A stretch of DNA of 64,000 bases from an uncultured Alphaproteobacteria bacterium (GTDB taxonomy: Bacteria; Pseudomonadota; Alphaproteobacteria; CAAGCB01; CAG-977), in assembly GCA_944390195.1 (NCBI GenBank), contig CALXOZ010000001.1, forward strand, positions 1 through 64,000. Direction: 5' to 3'. This document shows positions 54,243-63,725 of the stretch, piece after piece; the stretch's first letter is position 1; every line of letters begins with the position of its first letter. The notes under the pieces were generated by a model that saw nothing but the letters and a program-made list of their open reading frames with translations, ran no database searches and was not told the DNA's origin. A program made the translations under genes and the position numbers.

Positions 54243-56561
54243 TTAGGAAAAGATCTCCTTTAAACGGTCGAATTTTTCATCTTTGCGCGTCATCCAAAGT
54301 TCGATTTCCGTTTTTATAGGATCTTCTATGCCATCGCGTAAAATCGTCAACGTCATATTTTCGATTTCCGCCACCAACTGGCGCATCTCGTCCAATTGCC
54401 TGTCAGAAGGCATTTTGGCATCTTTTGATTCTATTAAACCGAACAAAGTCTCCGTCTTATAGGTTTCGGACACAATCAAGTAAGCTTTTACGATATCAAC
54501 AATCGGAGCATCACTTTCCGCCCGCATTTTCCCTACAAAATTAACTCCGACACGGTTGATCAGGTTATTGACAATCATTGTTGCACTGATCTCACGGTGC
54601 AATGGATGTTCTAAAATTTCACTTTTTTCCTCTTTGCGTAACAAGACGGGGAAATAATCTGGCAGCATATTTTCATGAACATACGGATCATCCGGCAAAT
54701 CGCTATTCAAAATAATCTCGTATAAATCCAATTTAGCATAAGCCATCAATACAGCCAATTCAGGACGAGTCAACCCCACCCCTTGATTAAAGCGGGCGTC
54801 CATTTCCGCATCCGAAGGTAAAAATTCCAATTCCCTGTTCAACCGATCCGTTTTTTCCAAAGCATGAATCAGCCTCTTATTCCCCGGAATGCTTTTGGCT
54901 CCGCGATGATACATATATGACAAAATCTGCGTCTGAAAGTAATTATCCCGCAAAACCAGCGAAGCGACGTCGTCTTGCATTGATTTCAGCAATTCGTTAC
55001 GTTGCTGCAACGTCATAGTTCCTTTATCGACCATAGCATTAAGCATAATTTTTATATTAACTTCGTGATCGGAACAATCGACACCGGCAGAATTATCAAC
55101 AGCGTCTGTATTTAAACGCCCTCCGTTCAAGGCGTATTCGATACGCGCTTTTTGCGTCAATCCTAAATTTGCGCCTTCAGCAATGACTTTCGCCCTTAAT
55201 TTTTGCGCATCTATGCGGCATGCTGCATTCGCATTATCTTTGGCATCCATTTGGGTTTCCATTCCGGATTTCACATAAGTTCCTATCCCACCGAAATAAA
55301 GAAGATCAACCGGAGCTCCCAATAAAGCTTTAATCAATTCATCCGGCGTCAATACGGTTTGAGAAATCCCCAAAACGGAACACGCTTCTTTTGAAATCGT
55401 GATCATTTTTTCTTTTCTGCTGTAAACACCGCCACCGGAAGATAATAAAGAACGGTCATATTGATCCCATCCCGCTTCCGCTTTAAACAAGCGTTCACGT
55501 TCCTTAAACGACATTTCGGGATCGGGATCCGGATCAATGAAAATTGAGGATGAATTAAATGCGGCTATCAATTTTATATGCTTTGAACACAACATGGCAT
55601 TGCCAAAAACGTCTCCAGCCATACTGCCCGATCCGACAACGCTGAAATCCTGTTCTTGACAGTCCATACCCATTTCGCGGAAATGGCGTTTAACACTTTC
55701 CCAAGAACCTCTGGCCGTAATTGCCATTCCTTTATGACTGAAACCGGCTGATCCACCCGAAGCGAAAGCATCGCCCAGCCAAAAACCGTATTCCATAGAA
55801 AGACTGTTGGCTATATCTGAAAAGTCCGCCGTCCCCTTATCCGCCGCCACAACCAGATATGGGTCGTCTCCATCATAACGAACAACATTTTCCGGAGGAA
55901 CAATTTTCTTGTTCACAATATTATCCGTTATATCCAACAACCCCCGTATCATCGTTTTATAAGCATGTATCCCGTAAGCCTGCTGTTCTTCCTTCGTTGC
56001 ATTTTCCGGAGGATTCTTCGGGAAAAAACCGCCTTTTGAACCGACCGGGACGATAACAACATTCTTTACTTGTTGCGCTTTGACCAAGCTTAAAATTTCC
56101 GTTCTGAAATCTTCTTTTCTGTTCGACCAACGAATACCGCCACGAGCTATCTTGCCAAAACGCAGATGAACAGCATCGACATCCGCCGAATATACAAAAA
56201 TTTCCGCCATCGGACGCGGCTTTGGTAAATGATGGATATCTTTCGAGAGAAACTTAAAAGAAACATAATCTTTTTGTCCCTGATAAAAATTCGTACGCAC
56301 CATTGCCTTCAACACCGAAAAGACAGCCTTTAACGCCGTATTCTTAGGCATTTGTGAAGATATTTCCTGTTCCAACGACAAATACGTCTTTTCCCGTGCT
56401 TTTTGCGGATTAAACTTAGAATCGAAATAACTCAGCATCTTTTCTGTGATTTCAGGGTTTTCCTGATATGCCTGCAAAACAGCACGCTTCGTTGCTATCG
56501 TCGTCTGACGGATATAAGAAGCCAAAGCACTTAACAAAAAATCTTGACGTTCTAAAATCAT
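54243..56561 (-). CDS. gdhB: NAD-glutamate dehydrogenase, C-terminal catalytic half
   Basis: A 772-aa protein that matches the catalytic half of the large NAD-specific glutamate dehydrogenases (about 1,600 aa; also 115-kDa forms). Visible motifs: FGKIARGGIRWSNRKEDFRTE, the dicarboxylate/Lys motif VPVGSKGGFF, the NAD-binding GSGSMAGDVFGNAML and IAEGANLGLTQKARIEY. The N-terminal regulatory region of about 800 residues is missing and nothing coding lies upstream to 56704. It could be a complete short version or a truncated gene still expressed; the ATG at 56561 has an AGAGAG site and the catalytic motifs are intact. It oxidises glutamate to 2-oxoglutarate. Confidence 0.85.
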   Translation of the reverse strand: MILERQDFLLSALASYIRQTTIATKRAVLQAYQENPEITEKMLSYFDSKFNPQKAREKTYLSLEQEISSQMPKNTALKAVFSVLKAMVRTNFYQGQKDYVSFKFLSKDIHHLPKPRPMAEIFVYSADVDAVHLRFGKIARGGIRWSNRKEDFRTEILSLVKAQQVKNVVIVPVGSKGGFFPKNPPENATKEEQQAYGIHAYKTMIRGLLDITDNIVNKKIVPPENVVRYDGDDPYLVVAADKGTADFSDIANSLSMEYGFWLGDAFASGGSAGFSHKGMAITARGSWESVKRHFREMGMDCQEQDFSVVGSGSMAGDVFGNAMLCSKHIKLIAAFNSSSIFIDPDPDPEMSFKERERLFKAEAGWDQYDRSLLSSGGGVYSRKEKMITISKEACSVLGISQTVLTPDELIKALLGAPVDLLYFGGIGTYVKSGMETQMDAKDNANAACRIDAQKLRAKVIAEGANLGLTQKARIEYALNGGRLNTDAVDNSAGVDCSDHEVNIKIMLNAMVDKGTMTLQQRNELLKSMQDDVASLVLRDNYFQTQILSYMYHRGAKSIPGNKRLIHALEKTDRLNRELEFLPSDAEMDARFNQGVGLTRPELAVLMAYAKLDLYEIILNSDLPDDPYVHENMLPDYFPVLLRKEEKSEILEHPLHREISATMIVNNLINRVGVNFVGKMRAESDAPIVDIVKAYLIVSETYKTETLFGLIESKDAKMPSDRQLDEMRQLVAEIENMTLTILRDGIEDPIKTEIELWMTRKDEKFDRLKEIFS

Positions 56562-56703
56562 GCGTTTCTCTCTATCTTTATTAAAATTTTTTACAGAATA
56601 TACTTCTGATTATCAAACAACAAGTTTTTTTAGAAACGATGAAATATCTTTTCTTTCTTTTTCAAAACAGATAAAAAAGAAAAAGTTATAGGAAAAGTTA
56701 CAG

Positions 56704-57207
56704 ATGAAAAAAAATCTTTTCGTGCGTATCTTGAATCATATCACTTCTTTTTTTAAATATCCGCTCTATCTTTTCAACCTTGCCTTGTTGACAGGTCTAG
56801 GCATTCAGATTGCAAAATTATGGCTTTCAGATCAATTCGACTTCTTTGAAACCGTTATAGCTTTTCCGGACGAACCGGAATTCATCAATCAAAACGAAGC
56901 AAAAAAACAATTCTGGACAGCCGTAACGATTGAAAGCATCATTTTTATCCTTGGCGGATTTTTGTGCTATGAATTATTGATCAAGAAAAAAAGCATAAAA
57001 AAGGGATTGATTGCCTGTCTTCTTATCATTTTTCTATGGACTGCCGGAGAAAGCGCTTTTTTATTTATGCCGGCAACGGAAAAAGCTCATAGCATCCGAA
57101 CCTGTTTGTCTTTTGATATCTCTTGGGACACAAAAAAACATAAATGCAGGTTGATGGATTTGGAAATCAAGCGTTTGAAAAAATTAAAAGCATTAAAGAA
57201 AAAATAA
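56704..57207 (+). CDS. Small membrane protein, unknown function
   Basis: A 167-aa protein with three hydrophobic segments (about 18-40, 75-95, 100-120) and a Lys-rich C-terminus. No family recognised. It is divergent from the glutamate dehydrogenase gene. No clear ribosome site beyond a weak AGGA about 12 nt upstream. Confidence 0.65.
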   Translation: MKKNLFVRILNHITSFFKYPLYLFNLALLTGLGIQIAKLWLSDQFDFFETVIAFPDEPEFINQNEAKKQFWTAVTIESIIFILGGFLCYELLIKKKSIKKGLIACLLIIFLWTAGESAFLFMPATEKAHSIRTCLSFDISWDTKKHKCRLMDLEIKRLKKLKALKKK

Positions 57208-57305
57208 CCTCTTTTCCCTTATTGCGATTTTTATCCCATCTCAAGAAAATCCTTATAATTTTTTCCTTGTATTAAGTCCCTTCAACAAGGCAAGCTTTCT
57301 TTTTC

Positions 57306-57334
57306 TTTTCACGCCATTCAAGACATGGTATAAT
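57306..57334 (+). promoter_or_regulatory. Promoter with extended -10
   Basis: TGGTATAAT (extended -10; TATAAT at 57329-57334) with TTTTCA 17 nt upstream. It precedes the methyltransferase-like gene at 57387. Confidence 0.7.
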
Positions 57335-57386
57335 TTTTAGCGCCAATTAAAAATATTCTTGTTAAAAACGCACGGGGAGCCTTTAA

Positions 57387-58043
57387 ATGAAAGTGCGCTT
57401 TGAAACTTTAGATGCTTTTTTTTCTTCTGATCTCGGGCACAGGTTACAACATCAAATTTGTTCTTTTTTCGTTAAACAAAAAATACACGATATCCCCTCC
57501 GTCTTGATCGGTTCCGAGTTGCCGTTCCTAACCGCTTTTGAAAAAAACACGCCTCATTTGATTGCCCGAATTAATAATTTCCCTGAAAAAAACGAAACTT
57601 TCCGCCCTCTTTACACATTTCATTCCATCCCCGTCATCTTTGCTTCAGTCTTGACTTTTGACGATTGCCAAAATTGTCCGTTAATCATCAAAGAAGCTGC
57701 AAGAATTCTTAAATCAAAGGGATTCTTGTTCATGATTATTAAAAATACGACTCTGTTTCAAACGATTTCGATACAAAATTGTAAAGAAATTTGTCATAAA
57801 CATCTATTATCACAGTTAAAATTAAATGGCTTTTCCGTTAAAAACAACCATGGATTGATTTACTTGCCCTTTAACGGAAAAATATTTGAAAAAACTGAAA
57901 ACGTTCTTTTCCCCTTGAATTTCAAAGGAGGTACTTTTTCGTTACTCGGAGCACAAAAAAAAATGTTCGTCAATCAATCCGTTAAAAACTTCAGATCCGC
58001 ACGCATGACCAAAGCGTCCGTCTTAACATCTCCGCGCACATAA
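57387..58043 (+). CDS. Methyltransferase-like protein, degenerate
   Basis: A 218-aa protein that resembles the class I SAM-methyltransferase-like proteins often seen near alphaproteobacterial hydrolase genes (DAFFSSDLGHRLQHQI ... IIKEAARILKSKGFLFMIIKN). The usual glycine-rich SAM-binding motif is not visible, and post-motif acid residues are hard to place, so it may not bind SAM. Its last 70 nt overlap the end of the convergent rimI. GGGAG precedes the ATG. Confidence 0.6.
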   Translation: MKVRFETLDAFFSSDLGHRLQHQICSFFVKQKIHDIPSVLIGSELPFLTAFEKNTPHLIARINNFPEKNETFRPLYTFHSIPVIFASVLTFDDCQNCPLIIKEAARILKSKGFLFMIIKNTTLFQTISIQNCKEICHKHLLSQLKLNGFSVKNNHGLIYLPFNGKIFEKTENVLFPLNFKGGTFSLLGAQKKMFVNQSVKNFRSARMTKASVLTSPRT

Positions 58044-58432
58044 TATCCCCGACGGACCCCCACTTTTTTAAAGCCTTGACGGTCATATAGCGCTAACGCA
58101 TGACTGTTATCAACGGCAACTTCTAAAAAAACCTCCTGTATGCCGCAATCCGACAAAATGGCGAAAGAACTTTTCAATAACGCGTCTGAGACATGTAACC
58201 CCCTGTAATCGGGTAAAACAGCCAACGTAACAATATCAGCTTGATCCGGACTGTATGTATACATGATCATGCCTGCCGCCTTGCCTTGTTCATAGGCAAT
58301 CAATCCTAATGAACCGGACATCAATAACAATTGACGCATAGTGGCTTCATTCCAGCCAGACGAAAAACAGGCTTTATGAATCTCAGAATAAGTACTTGAA
58401 AAAGAAACGTCTCTGATCTTTATTTCCGGCAT
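57974..58432 (-). CDS. rimI: Ribosomal-protein alanine N-acetyltransferase-like
   Basis: A 152-aa GNAT acetyltransferase. The acetyl-CoA loop region VTLAVLPDYRGLHVSDALLKS and EVAVDNSHALALYDRQGFKKVGVRRGYY match RimI. It directly follows tsaB (13-nt overlap), the common tsaB-rimI arrangement. RimI acetylates the N-terminus of ribosomal protein bS18; other GNAT roles are possible. Confidence 0.9.
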   Translation of the reverse strand: MPEIKIRDVSFSSTYSEIHKACFSSGWNEATMRQLLLMSGSLGLIAYEQGKAAGMIMYTYSPDQADIVTLAVLPDYRGLHVSDALLKSSFAILSDCGIQEVFLEVAVDNSHALALYDRQGFKKVGVRRGYYVRGDVKTDALVMRADLKFLTD

Positions 58433-59058
58433 ACTGTTACATCCGGCTGATGCAAATACAAAGGAGCGGGATAGCCCTGTTGCGTTTTTTTAAGCAAAGA
58501 GATCAAACCGACATCAGAGGCGGTAGGCATACAAACGGGACAGATATTTATCTTTCCGATTTCTTGACTTAACCGTTCGACCGCATTTCCCGCAAACATA
58601 TAATCACGAGCAAATTTTTTGATTTCTTCCGCTGTCATGGCAGACGGAGCTTCTAAGGCTTCTTTCCCCTGAAAACATTGAACATAAAAGTCGTCCCTGC
58701 GTGTTTCTAAAACCAAACACATCCGTTTCGATAACGTATCATTTCTGAAAATTTTAAAAGCAAGAGCTTCAAAAACACTCACTCCCACCATCTTACAACC
58801 CGACGCCAAAGCCATTCCGCAAGCGGCTGACAAACCAACACGAACTCCGGTAAAAGAACCTGGCCCCGTTGTTACAGCAATCAAATCCAATTCTTTAAAA
58901 TCAAAACAGGCGTTTTTTAAAACCTCACACGTCATCGGAATTAAACGTTCCGCCTGACCGTATTGCATCTGTTCGACTATTTCAAAGACAACTTTTTCTC
59001 CATCCAAACAAGCGGCAGAACAGCTGTCATGACTGCTGTCTATGGCTAATGTTTTCAT
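58420..59058 (-). CDS. tsaB: tRNA threonylcarbamoyladenosine synthesis protein TsaB
   Basis: A 212-aa ASKHA-fold protein that partners TsaD and TsaE in making the t6A modification at position 37 of ANN-decoding tRNAs. MKTLAIDSSHDSCS and VTTGPGSFTGVRVGLSAACGMA are diagnostic. The ATG at 59058 with AGGGA upstream replaces a longer frame beginning at 59190 inside the previous gene. TsaD and TsaE are not in the window. Confidence 0.93.
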   Translation of the reverse strand: MKTLAIDSSHDSCSAACLDGEKVVFEIVEQMQYGQAERLIPMTCEVLKNACFDFKELDLIAVTTGPGSFTGVRVGLSAACGMALASGCKMVGVSVFEALAFKIFRNDTLSKRMCLVLETRRDDFYVQCFQGKEALEAPSAMTAEEIKKFARDYMFAGNAVERLSQEIGKINICPVCMPTASDVGLISLLKKTQQGYPAPLYLHQPDVTVCRK

Positions 59059-59059
59059 A

Positions 59060-59941
59060 TTATTTCCCTTTTTCTTGAAGATCTCGGGCTTCCATTTCCT
59101 TTTTTGTTTGATCTTCCCCGTCTTTCTTTGTATCCGGATCGACAGCAGGAATAACCGGCTGATCCGGAGTCCCTTCCATTGTAATTCCAAAATATTTCAA
59201 AAAAGAGGAAAAAATTGACATAAAAGATTCTTGGTTGTTTTCGTCAACCGGAGTCATATATTTTAAAATAAAGTTCTTTTGGTTTAGATCCTCTTTCTTT
59301 TCTGTTTTAGAATCCGGAGAAGTTTGTTGTTCAGAATCCTCTTTTTTTACAGGATCGCTTTTTTTCTCTGAACTTTCTTTTTCTTCAGAGCCGTCCTTTT
59401 GTTCAGAATCCTCTTTTTTCACAGAAGCGTCTGGATTTTCGCCAGCATCTTCGTCTTTTTCTTTCAAATTGATTTGCAATTCCGGAAATTCTTTTAAGAT
59501 GCGTTCCACCCCTATGAATGAAAGTTTCAACAATTTGCTTTGCTGAATGAATGAAGCTGAAAACATATTTATTAAAAAAGTGAAAAAACACAGGAAAAAA
59601 GCGGCTCGGAATAAACCAAACAACATTCCCAATGTCGAATCCAAACGTTTAAAACGGCTGTCTTTGACACATCGGATTAAAGACGATACAAGCAAACGGA
59701 AAAAAATCCAAGCAAGAACCGCTCCTGAAATCAATGCCAGTATTGATGATGTTTGCCCGTGAGGAATATACTTGTAAAAGAAGGGTTGGAAAACGGGAAT
59801 AAGGAAATATCCTGTTACTCCTGAAAAAACATAAACGAGCAATTGGAGAATTTCCGCACAAAACCCTCGGCTATAGCCAATAAAAACCGATAAAAAGATT
59901 AAAATTAAAATAAATATGTCTATCTGAGCGTTTGTTTCCAT
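59060..59941 (-). CDS. CvpA-family membrane protein with acidic repetitive tail
   Basis: A 293-aa protein. Residues 1-150 are a CvpA domain with four transmembrane helices (IDIFILILIFLSVFIGYSRGFCAEIL, GMLFGLFRAAFFLCFFTFL). Residues 165-290 are a Lys/Glu/Ser-rich low-complexity tail with imperfect KKEDSEQ repeats. It sits directly before tsaB and after a second cvpA, so the two are tandem paralogues. CvpA is needed for colicin V production in E. coli and for bile or envelope stress in others; mechanism unknown. Confidence 0.85.
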   Translation of the reverse strand: METNAQIDIFILILIFLSVFIGYSRGFCAEILQLLVYVFSGVTGYFLIPVFQPFFYKYIPHGQTSSILALISGAVLAWIFFRLLVSSLIRCVKDSRFKRLDSTLGMLFGLFRAAFFLCFFTFLINMFSASFIQQSKLLKLSFIGVERILKEFPELQINLKEKDEDAGENPDASVKKEDSEQKDGSEEKESSEKKSDPVKKEDSEQQTSPDSKTEKKEDLNQKNFILKYMTPVDENNQESFMSIFSSFLKYFGITMEGTPDQPVIPAVDPDTKKDGEDQTKKEMEARDLQEKGK

Positions 59942-59956
59942 TGGTGCCTTCCGATA

Positions 59957-60748
59957 TTAATTTAAAATCGATTCAGCTTCTTCGACATTTTCCAAAAACA
60001 ACCGGTTAAGTTCTTCGCGTTCTTGTTTATTATAGCCTTGCTGTGCTTTTTCCGATTTTTTTTCAACGCGAGGATTATTCAAAGAATTAAACAAATCGTC
60101 TTTTTTCTCCGGATCCACAGGTTTTTCAACCTGTTCGGGCAAAGCCCTTTTTGTTTTTTTTACCTCTTTCTTTTTTTGTGTCGTTGTATTCAATTTTTTT
60201 ATCAAGTCTTCAATTTCGTCCGAATCCTTCCCGTCTTCAGATGTTTCACTTTCCTGAGGATTATCAAACAAAGATTGTGGCAAATGTTGTTCAACGCTTT
60301 GAGTAACCCGTTCCAAATACGGAAAAGCTCTGCTTTGTTTTTCGAGTTGATCCAAATACTTCGGCGCCAACGTCATCATCAGGAAATAAAGTAAAACTAA
60401 AATGACTATTCCACGGACTATGCCGAAAATAAAGCCCAAAAAATGGTCTAAACGGTTTAAAACACTTTTACGGACTTTCGTTTCTATTTTGGAACAAATC
60501 AACGTTAAAACAATTAACGTAACAATAGAAACGACAACCAAAGACAACACATTGGCGAACAAAGGTTTTGGGACATAATTCAGGACAAACGGCTCCAAAT
60601 ACGGCATCGCATAAAAAGCGACAATCAAAGCGACAAACCAAGATCCGATCCCCAACATTTCACTGATGAAACCGCGTGAAAAAGACAATAACGCGGAAAC
60701 AACCAAAACTACGCCAATAAAAATATCAATGCCGTAAATATTTTCCAT
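59957..60748 (-). CDS. cvpA: CvpA-family membrane protein
   Basis: A 263-aa CvpA protein with four transmembrane helices (about 5-130: IDIFIGVVLVVSALLSFSRGFISEMLGIGSWFVALIVAFYA) and a charged C-terminal tail (Lys/Glu/Gln-rich). In alphaproteobacteria cvpA usually follows radA, as here, which makes this the orthologue and the next gene the extra copy. It begins 4 nt after the radA stop region. Confidence 0.88.
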   Translation of the reverse strand: MENIYGIDIFIGVVLVVSALLSFSRGFISEMLGIGSWFVALIVAFYAMPYLEPFVLNYVPKPLFANVLSLVVVSIVTLIVLTLICSKIETKVRKSVLNRLDHFLGFIFGIVRGIVILVLLYFLMMTLAPKYLDQLEKQSRAFPYLERVTQSVEQHLPQSLFDNPQESETSEDGKDSDEIEDLIKKLNTTTQKKKEVKKTKRALPEQVEKPVDPEKKDDLFNSLNNPRVEKKSEKAQQGYNKQEREELNRLFLENVEEAESILN

Positions 60749-60751
60749 CTA

Positions 60752-62158
60752 TCAACCCTGCCGATCCGACAAACCGAACATATCCATTAAAGTTTTAAGA
60801 TGTCCGATTTCATTAATTTTGAAACCAGTATCATCTTCTTTTACTGATTTTTTATTAACGCGCTTTGGAGGAATCAAAGCCCGTGCAAAACCCAGTTTTT
60901 TAGCCTCTTTCAATCTCAGATCAGGTTGCGGAACAGCACGAATTTCCCCAGACAATCCGATTTCACCAAACACGACGGCTTCCGCCGGGACGGGAATCCC
61001 TGAAATACACGACAACAAGGCGGAAGCGACTGCTAAATCCGCCGCAGGTTCCGTAATCCTCAATCCTCCGGCAACATTCAGATAAACATCTTTTGCAGAC
61101 ACCGGTAAATGGCAACGTGTTTCCAAAACAGCCAAAATCATCGAAAGACGCGAAGAATCCCACCCGACCACAGCACGGCGCGGCGTTCCTCCCGAAGGGG
61201 CGACCAAAGCTTGAATTTCAACCAACATCGGTCGCGATCCTTCTATGCCGGCATAAACACAGCTGCCCGTTACATTACCGCGACGTTCCGCCAAAAACAA
61301 AGCCGATGGATTGGGAACTTCGCCCAATCCCTTTTGCGTCATTTCAAAAACACCGATTTCGTCGGTCGCTCCGAAACGGTTTTTCACACTTCGCAATATA
61401 CGAAAATGATGCCCTCTATCCCCTTCAAAATAAAGAACGGTGTCAACCATATGTTCTAAAACGCGCGGTCCCGCCAATGTCCCTTCCTTTGTAACATGAC
61501 TGACCAAAAACAAAACAAAACCGCGTCGCTTTGCCAAACGGATCAATTCGTTACCGCTAGCCCGAACTTGCCCCACCGTACCGGGGGAAGAATCCAGTGT
61601 ATCGACAAACATGGTCTGAATTGAATCGATCACAACGACATCAGGAGATTCTCCGGCATCCAAAGTCGCAACAATATCTCTGACATTCATCGACGTCGCC
61701 AATTCGACTCGAGATTTTTCCAACCCCAGCCGGGACGCCCGCAAACGAACCTGATCAACCGATTCTTCACCTGAAATATAAACGCAACGCACCGGTTCGC
61801 CTTTTATGTTGCAGATATTCGACAAAGCCGCCGTTACCTGTAACAGTAAAGTTGATTTTCCTATTCCGGGATCTCCGCCAATCAACAAAACAGAACCGGA
61901 AACCAACCCGCCCCCACAAACCCGATCAAGTTCTTGTATCCCCGATTTAAGACGAAAAGACGTTTCGGATCGCCCTTGCAACCCGACAAATTCAATTCTT
62001 CGCCCCCCTTTTCCTCCGGTCGCGTTCGGTGCGGCGGACAAAGCCGTTTCCTCTTCGACAATCGCATTCCACTCCCCGCACGATTCACAGCGCCCCGCCC
62101 AACGGGGAAAAACGGCACCACAACTCTGACAAACAAATCTGGTCGATTTTTTTCCCAT
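60752..62158 (-). CDS. radA: DNA repair protein RadA
   Basis: A 468-aa RecA-like helicase that promotes branch migration in recombination. The zinc finger (CQSCGAVFPRWAGRCESCGEW), Walker A GGDPGIGKST, the RadA-specific KNRFGATDE and the C-terminal Lon-like domain (VAGGLRITEPAADLAVA) are all visible. The ATG at 62158 overlaps the mlaF stop as TGATG, so I prefer it to the GTG at 62161. Confidence 0.95.
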   Translation of the reverse strand: MGKKSTRFVCQSCGAVFPRWAGRCESCGEWNAIVEEETALSAAPNATGGKGGRRIEFVGLQGRSETSFRLKSGIQELDRVCGGGLVSGSVLLIGGDPGIGKSTLLLQVTAALSNICNIKGEPVRCVYISGEESVDQVRLRASRLGLEKSRVELATSMNVRDIVATLDAGESPDVVVIDSIQTMFVDTLDSSPGTVGQVRASGNELIRLAKRRGFVLFLVSHVTKEGTLAGPRVLEHMVDTVLYFEGDRGHHFRILRSVKNRFGATDEIGVFEMTQKGLGEVPNPSALFLAERRGNVTGSCVYAGIEGSRPMLVEIQALVAPSGGTPRRAVVGWDSSRLSMILAVLETRCHLPVSAKDVYLNVAGGLRITEPAADLAVASALLSCISGIPVPAEAVVFGEIGLSGEIRAVPQPDLRLKEAKKLGFARALIPPKRVNKKSVKEDDTGFKINEIGHLKTLMDMFGLSDRQG

Positions 62159-62931
62159 CACCCGCGAATTTCCATCTGAATCGGTCCGTCCGCCCGACCG
62201 TTGATAAATTGCTCTACATAAGGATTTCCCGATCGATCTATTTCATCAACACGTCCATGCCAAATGATTTTACCTTTGTACAACATAGCGACTTTATCGG
62301 CTATTTTGCGCACAGAAGACATATCATGCGTAATGGTTATCCCTGTCGCTCCCAAATCTTTTACACACGAACGGATCAAATCATTGATAACGTCCGACAT
62401 AATCGGATCCAACCCTGTCGTCGGTTCATCAAAAAAGATCAATTCCGGATCCGAAGCTATCGCACGAGCCAAGCCAACACGTTTTTTCATTCCTCCGGAC
62501 AACTCGTCGGGATAAAGTGTCGCAACATCGGCGTTCAAACCGACTTGAGCCAGCTTTTTCACAGCAATTTCCTTTGCTTGGGCACGATTCATCTTTTTAC
62601 CCTGAATCAAACCGAAAGCGACATTTTCCCAAATATTCAAACTGTCGAACAAAGCGGCCCCTTGAAACAACATTCCAGTCTGCGCATTAATCTTTTCCAT
62701 TTCACGCGAAGGCAAACCGACAATCTCCCTGCCGTCAATCTGAATCGATCCACTATCCGGTGTTAACAATCCTTGAATACATTTAATAGTTACGGATTTT
62801 CCCGTACCGGACCCGCCGATGATAACCAGAGATTCCCCTTTCTTAACATCAAGCGTAACACCGTCCAAAACAACTTTCTTACCGAAAGACTTATGGACAT
62901 CTGTCATTCTCACTTTGATTTCATCAGCCAT
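62158..62931 (-). CDS. mlaF: Mla phospholipid transport ATPase
   Basis: A 257-aa ABC ATPase of the MlaFEDB system that moves phospholipids between membranes to keep the outer leaflet asymmetric. Walker A IGGSGTGKSV, the signature LSGGMKKRVGLARA and Walker B LIFFDEPTTGLDP; the GGMKKR form is typical of MlaF. mlaE follows upstream with a 9-nt gap. Confidence 0.94.
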   Translation of the reverse strand: MADEIKVRMTDVHKSFGKKVVLDGVTLDVKKGESLVIIGGSGTGKSVTIKCIQGLLTPDSGSIQIDGREIVGLPSREMEKINAQTGMLFQGAALFDSLNIWENVAFGLIQGKKMNRAQAKEIAVKKLAQVGLNADVATLYPDELSGGMKKRVGLARAIASDPELIFFDEPTTGLDPIMSDVINDLIRSCVKDLGATGITITHDMSSVRKIADKVAMLYKGKIIWHGRVDEIDRSGNPYVEQFINGRADGPIQMEIRG

Positions 62932-62940
62932 AAGCGACTC

Positions 62941-63714
62941 CTATCTGGAAAAGAACAATTCAGTCAGCAAATAATTGCTGATTAAAATCAAAATCGACGA
63001 AGCAACCACCGCATTCGTTGTCGCTTTACCGACACCTTCCGCCCCGCCTTTGGAATAAAAACCGTTATAACATCCCATTAACGTAACTATAAAGCCAAAC
63101 ACTGCCGCTTTTGTCATACCGGAAACAATATCGACCGCTTGCATAAAATTCCATGTATTGCGTAAAAAGTTTATCGCATTGAAATCCAACTTATATACGC
63201 AAATCAGATAACCGCCGTAAATACCGATCACATCACCGATTAAAACCAAAACAGGTAACATGATCACACCGGCGACAATACGCGGAACAACAAGGTATTT
63301 AAAAGGATTGGTCGATAATGTCGCCAAAGCGTCGATTTGTTCCGTTACCCGCATCGTCCCCAATTCCGCCGCCATGGCTGCTCCGACACGCCCCGCAACC
63401 ATCAAAGCGGCTAAAACCGGACCGAGCTCCCGCGTAACCGTCAATTCAACAACAGAGGCGACGACTCCTTCCGAGGACAAAGTCGACAACCCCGAATAAC
63501 TTTGCAAGGCGATAACCATGCCTGAAAACATCGTGGTTAAAGCCACGACAGGCAAAGAATAAAAACCGATCTCGACCATTTGAGAAAACAGCGTTCGGAA
63601 ATAAAACGGAGGACGGACGCAATATGACACCGATTTCATTGTAAATAATGTCAAACGTCCGACCGAACGCAAAAAATTCAAAAAAACCCGACCGACGGGA
63701 GCAAAAATATTCAT
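62941..63714 (-). CDS. mlaE: Mla phospholipid transport permease
   Basis: A 257-aa permease (YrbE family) with five to six transmembrane helices. TRELGPVLAALMVAGRVGAAMAAELGTMRVTEQIDAL is the signature segment. The ATG at 63714 has AAAGGCGG upstream; a TTG at 63729 is an unlikely start. mlaD and mlaC-type genes are not adjacent. Confidence 0.94.
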   Translation of the reverse strand: MNIFAPVGRVFLNFLRSVGRLTLFTMKSVSYCVRPPFYFRTLFSQMVEIGFYSLPVVALTTMFSGMVIALQSYSGLSTLSSEGVVASVVELTVTRELGPVLAALMVAGRVGAAMAAELGTMRVTEQIDALATLSTNPFKYLVVPRIVAGVIMLPVLVLIGDVIGIYGGYLICVYKLDFNAINFLRNTWNFMQAVDIVSGMTKAAVFGFIVTLMGCYNGFYSKGGAEGVGKATTNAVVASSILILISNYLLTELFFSR

Positions 63715-63725
63715 TTGACCGCCTT

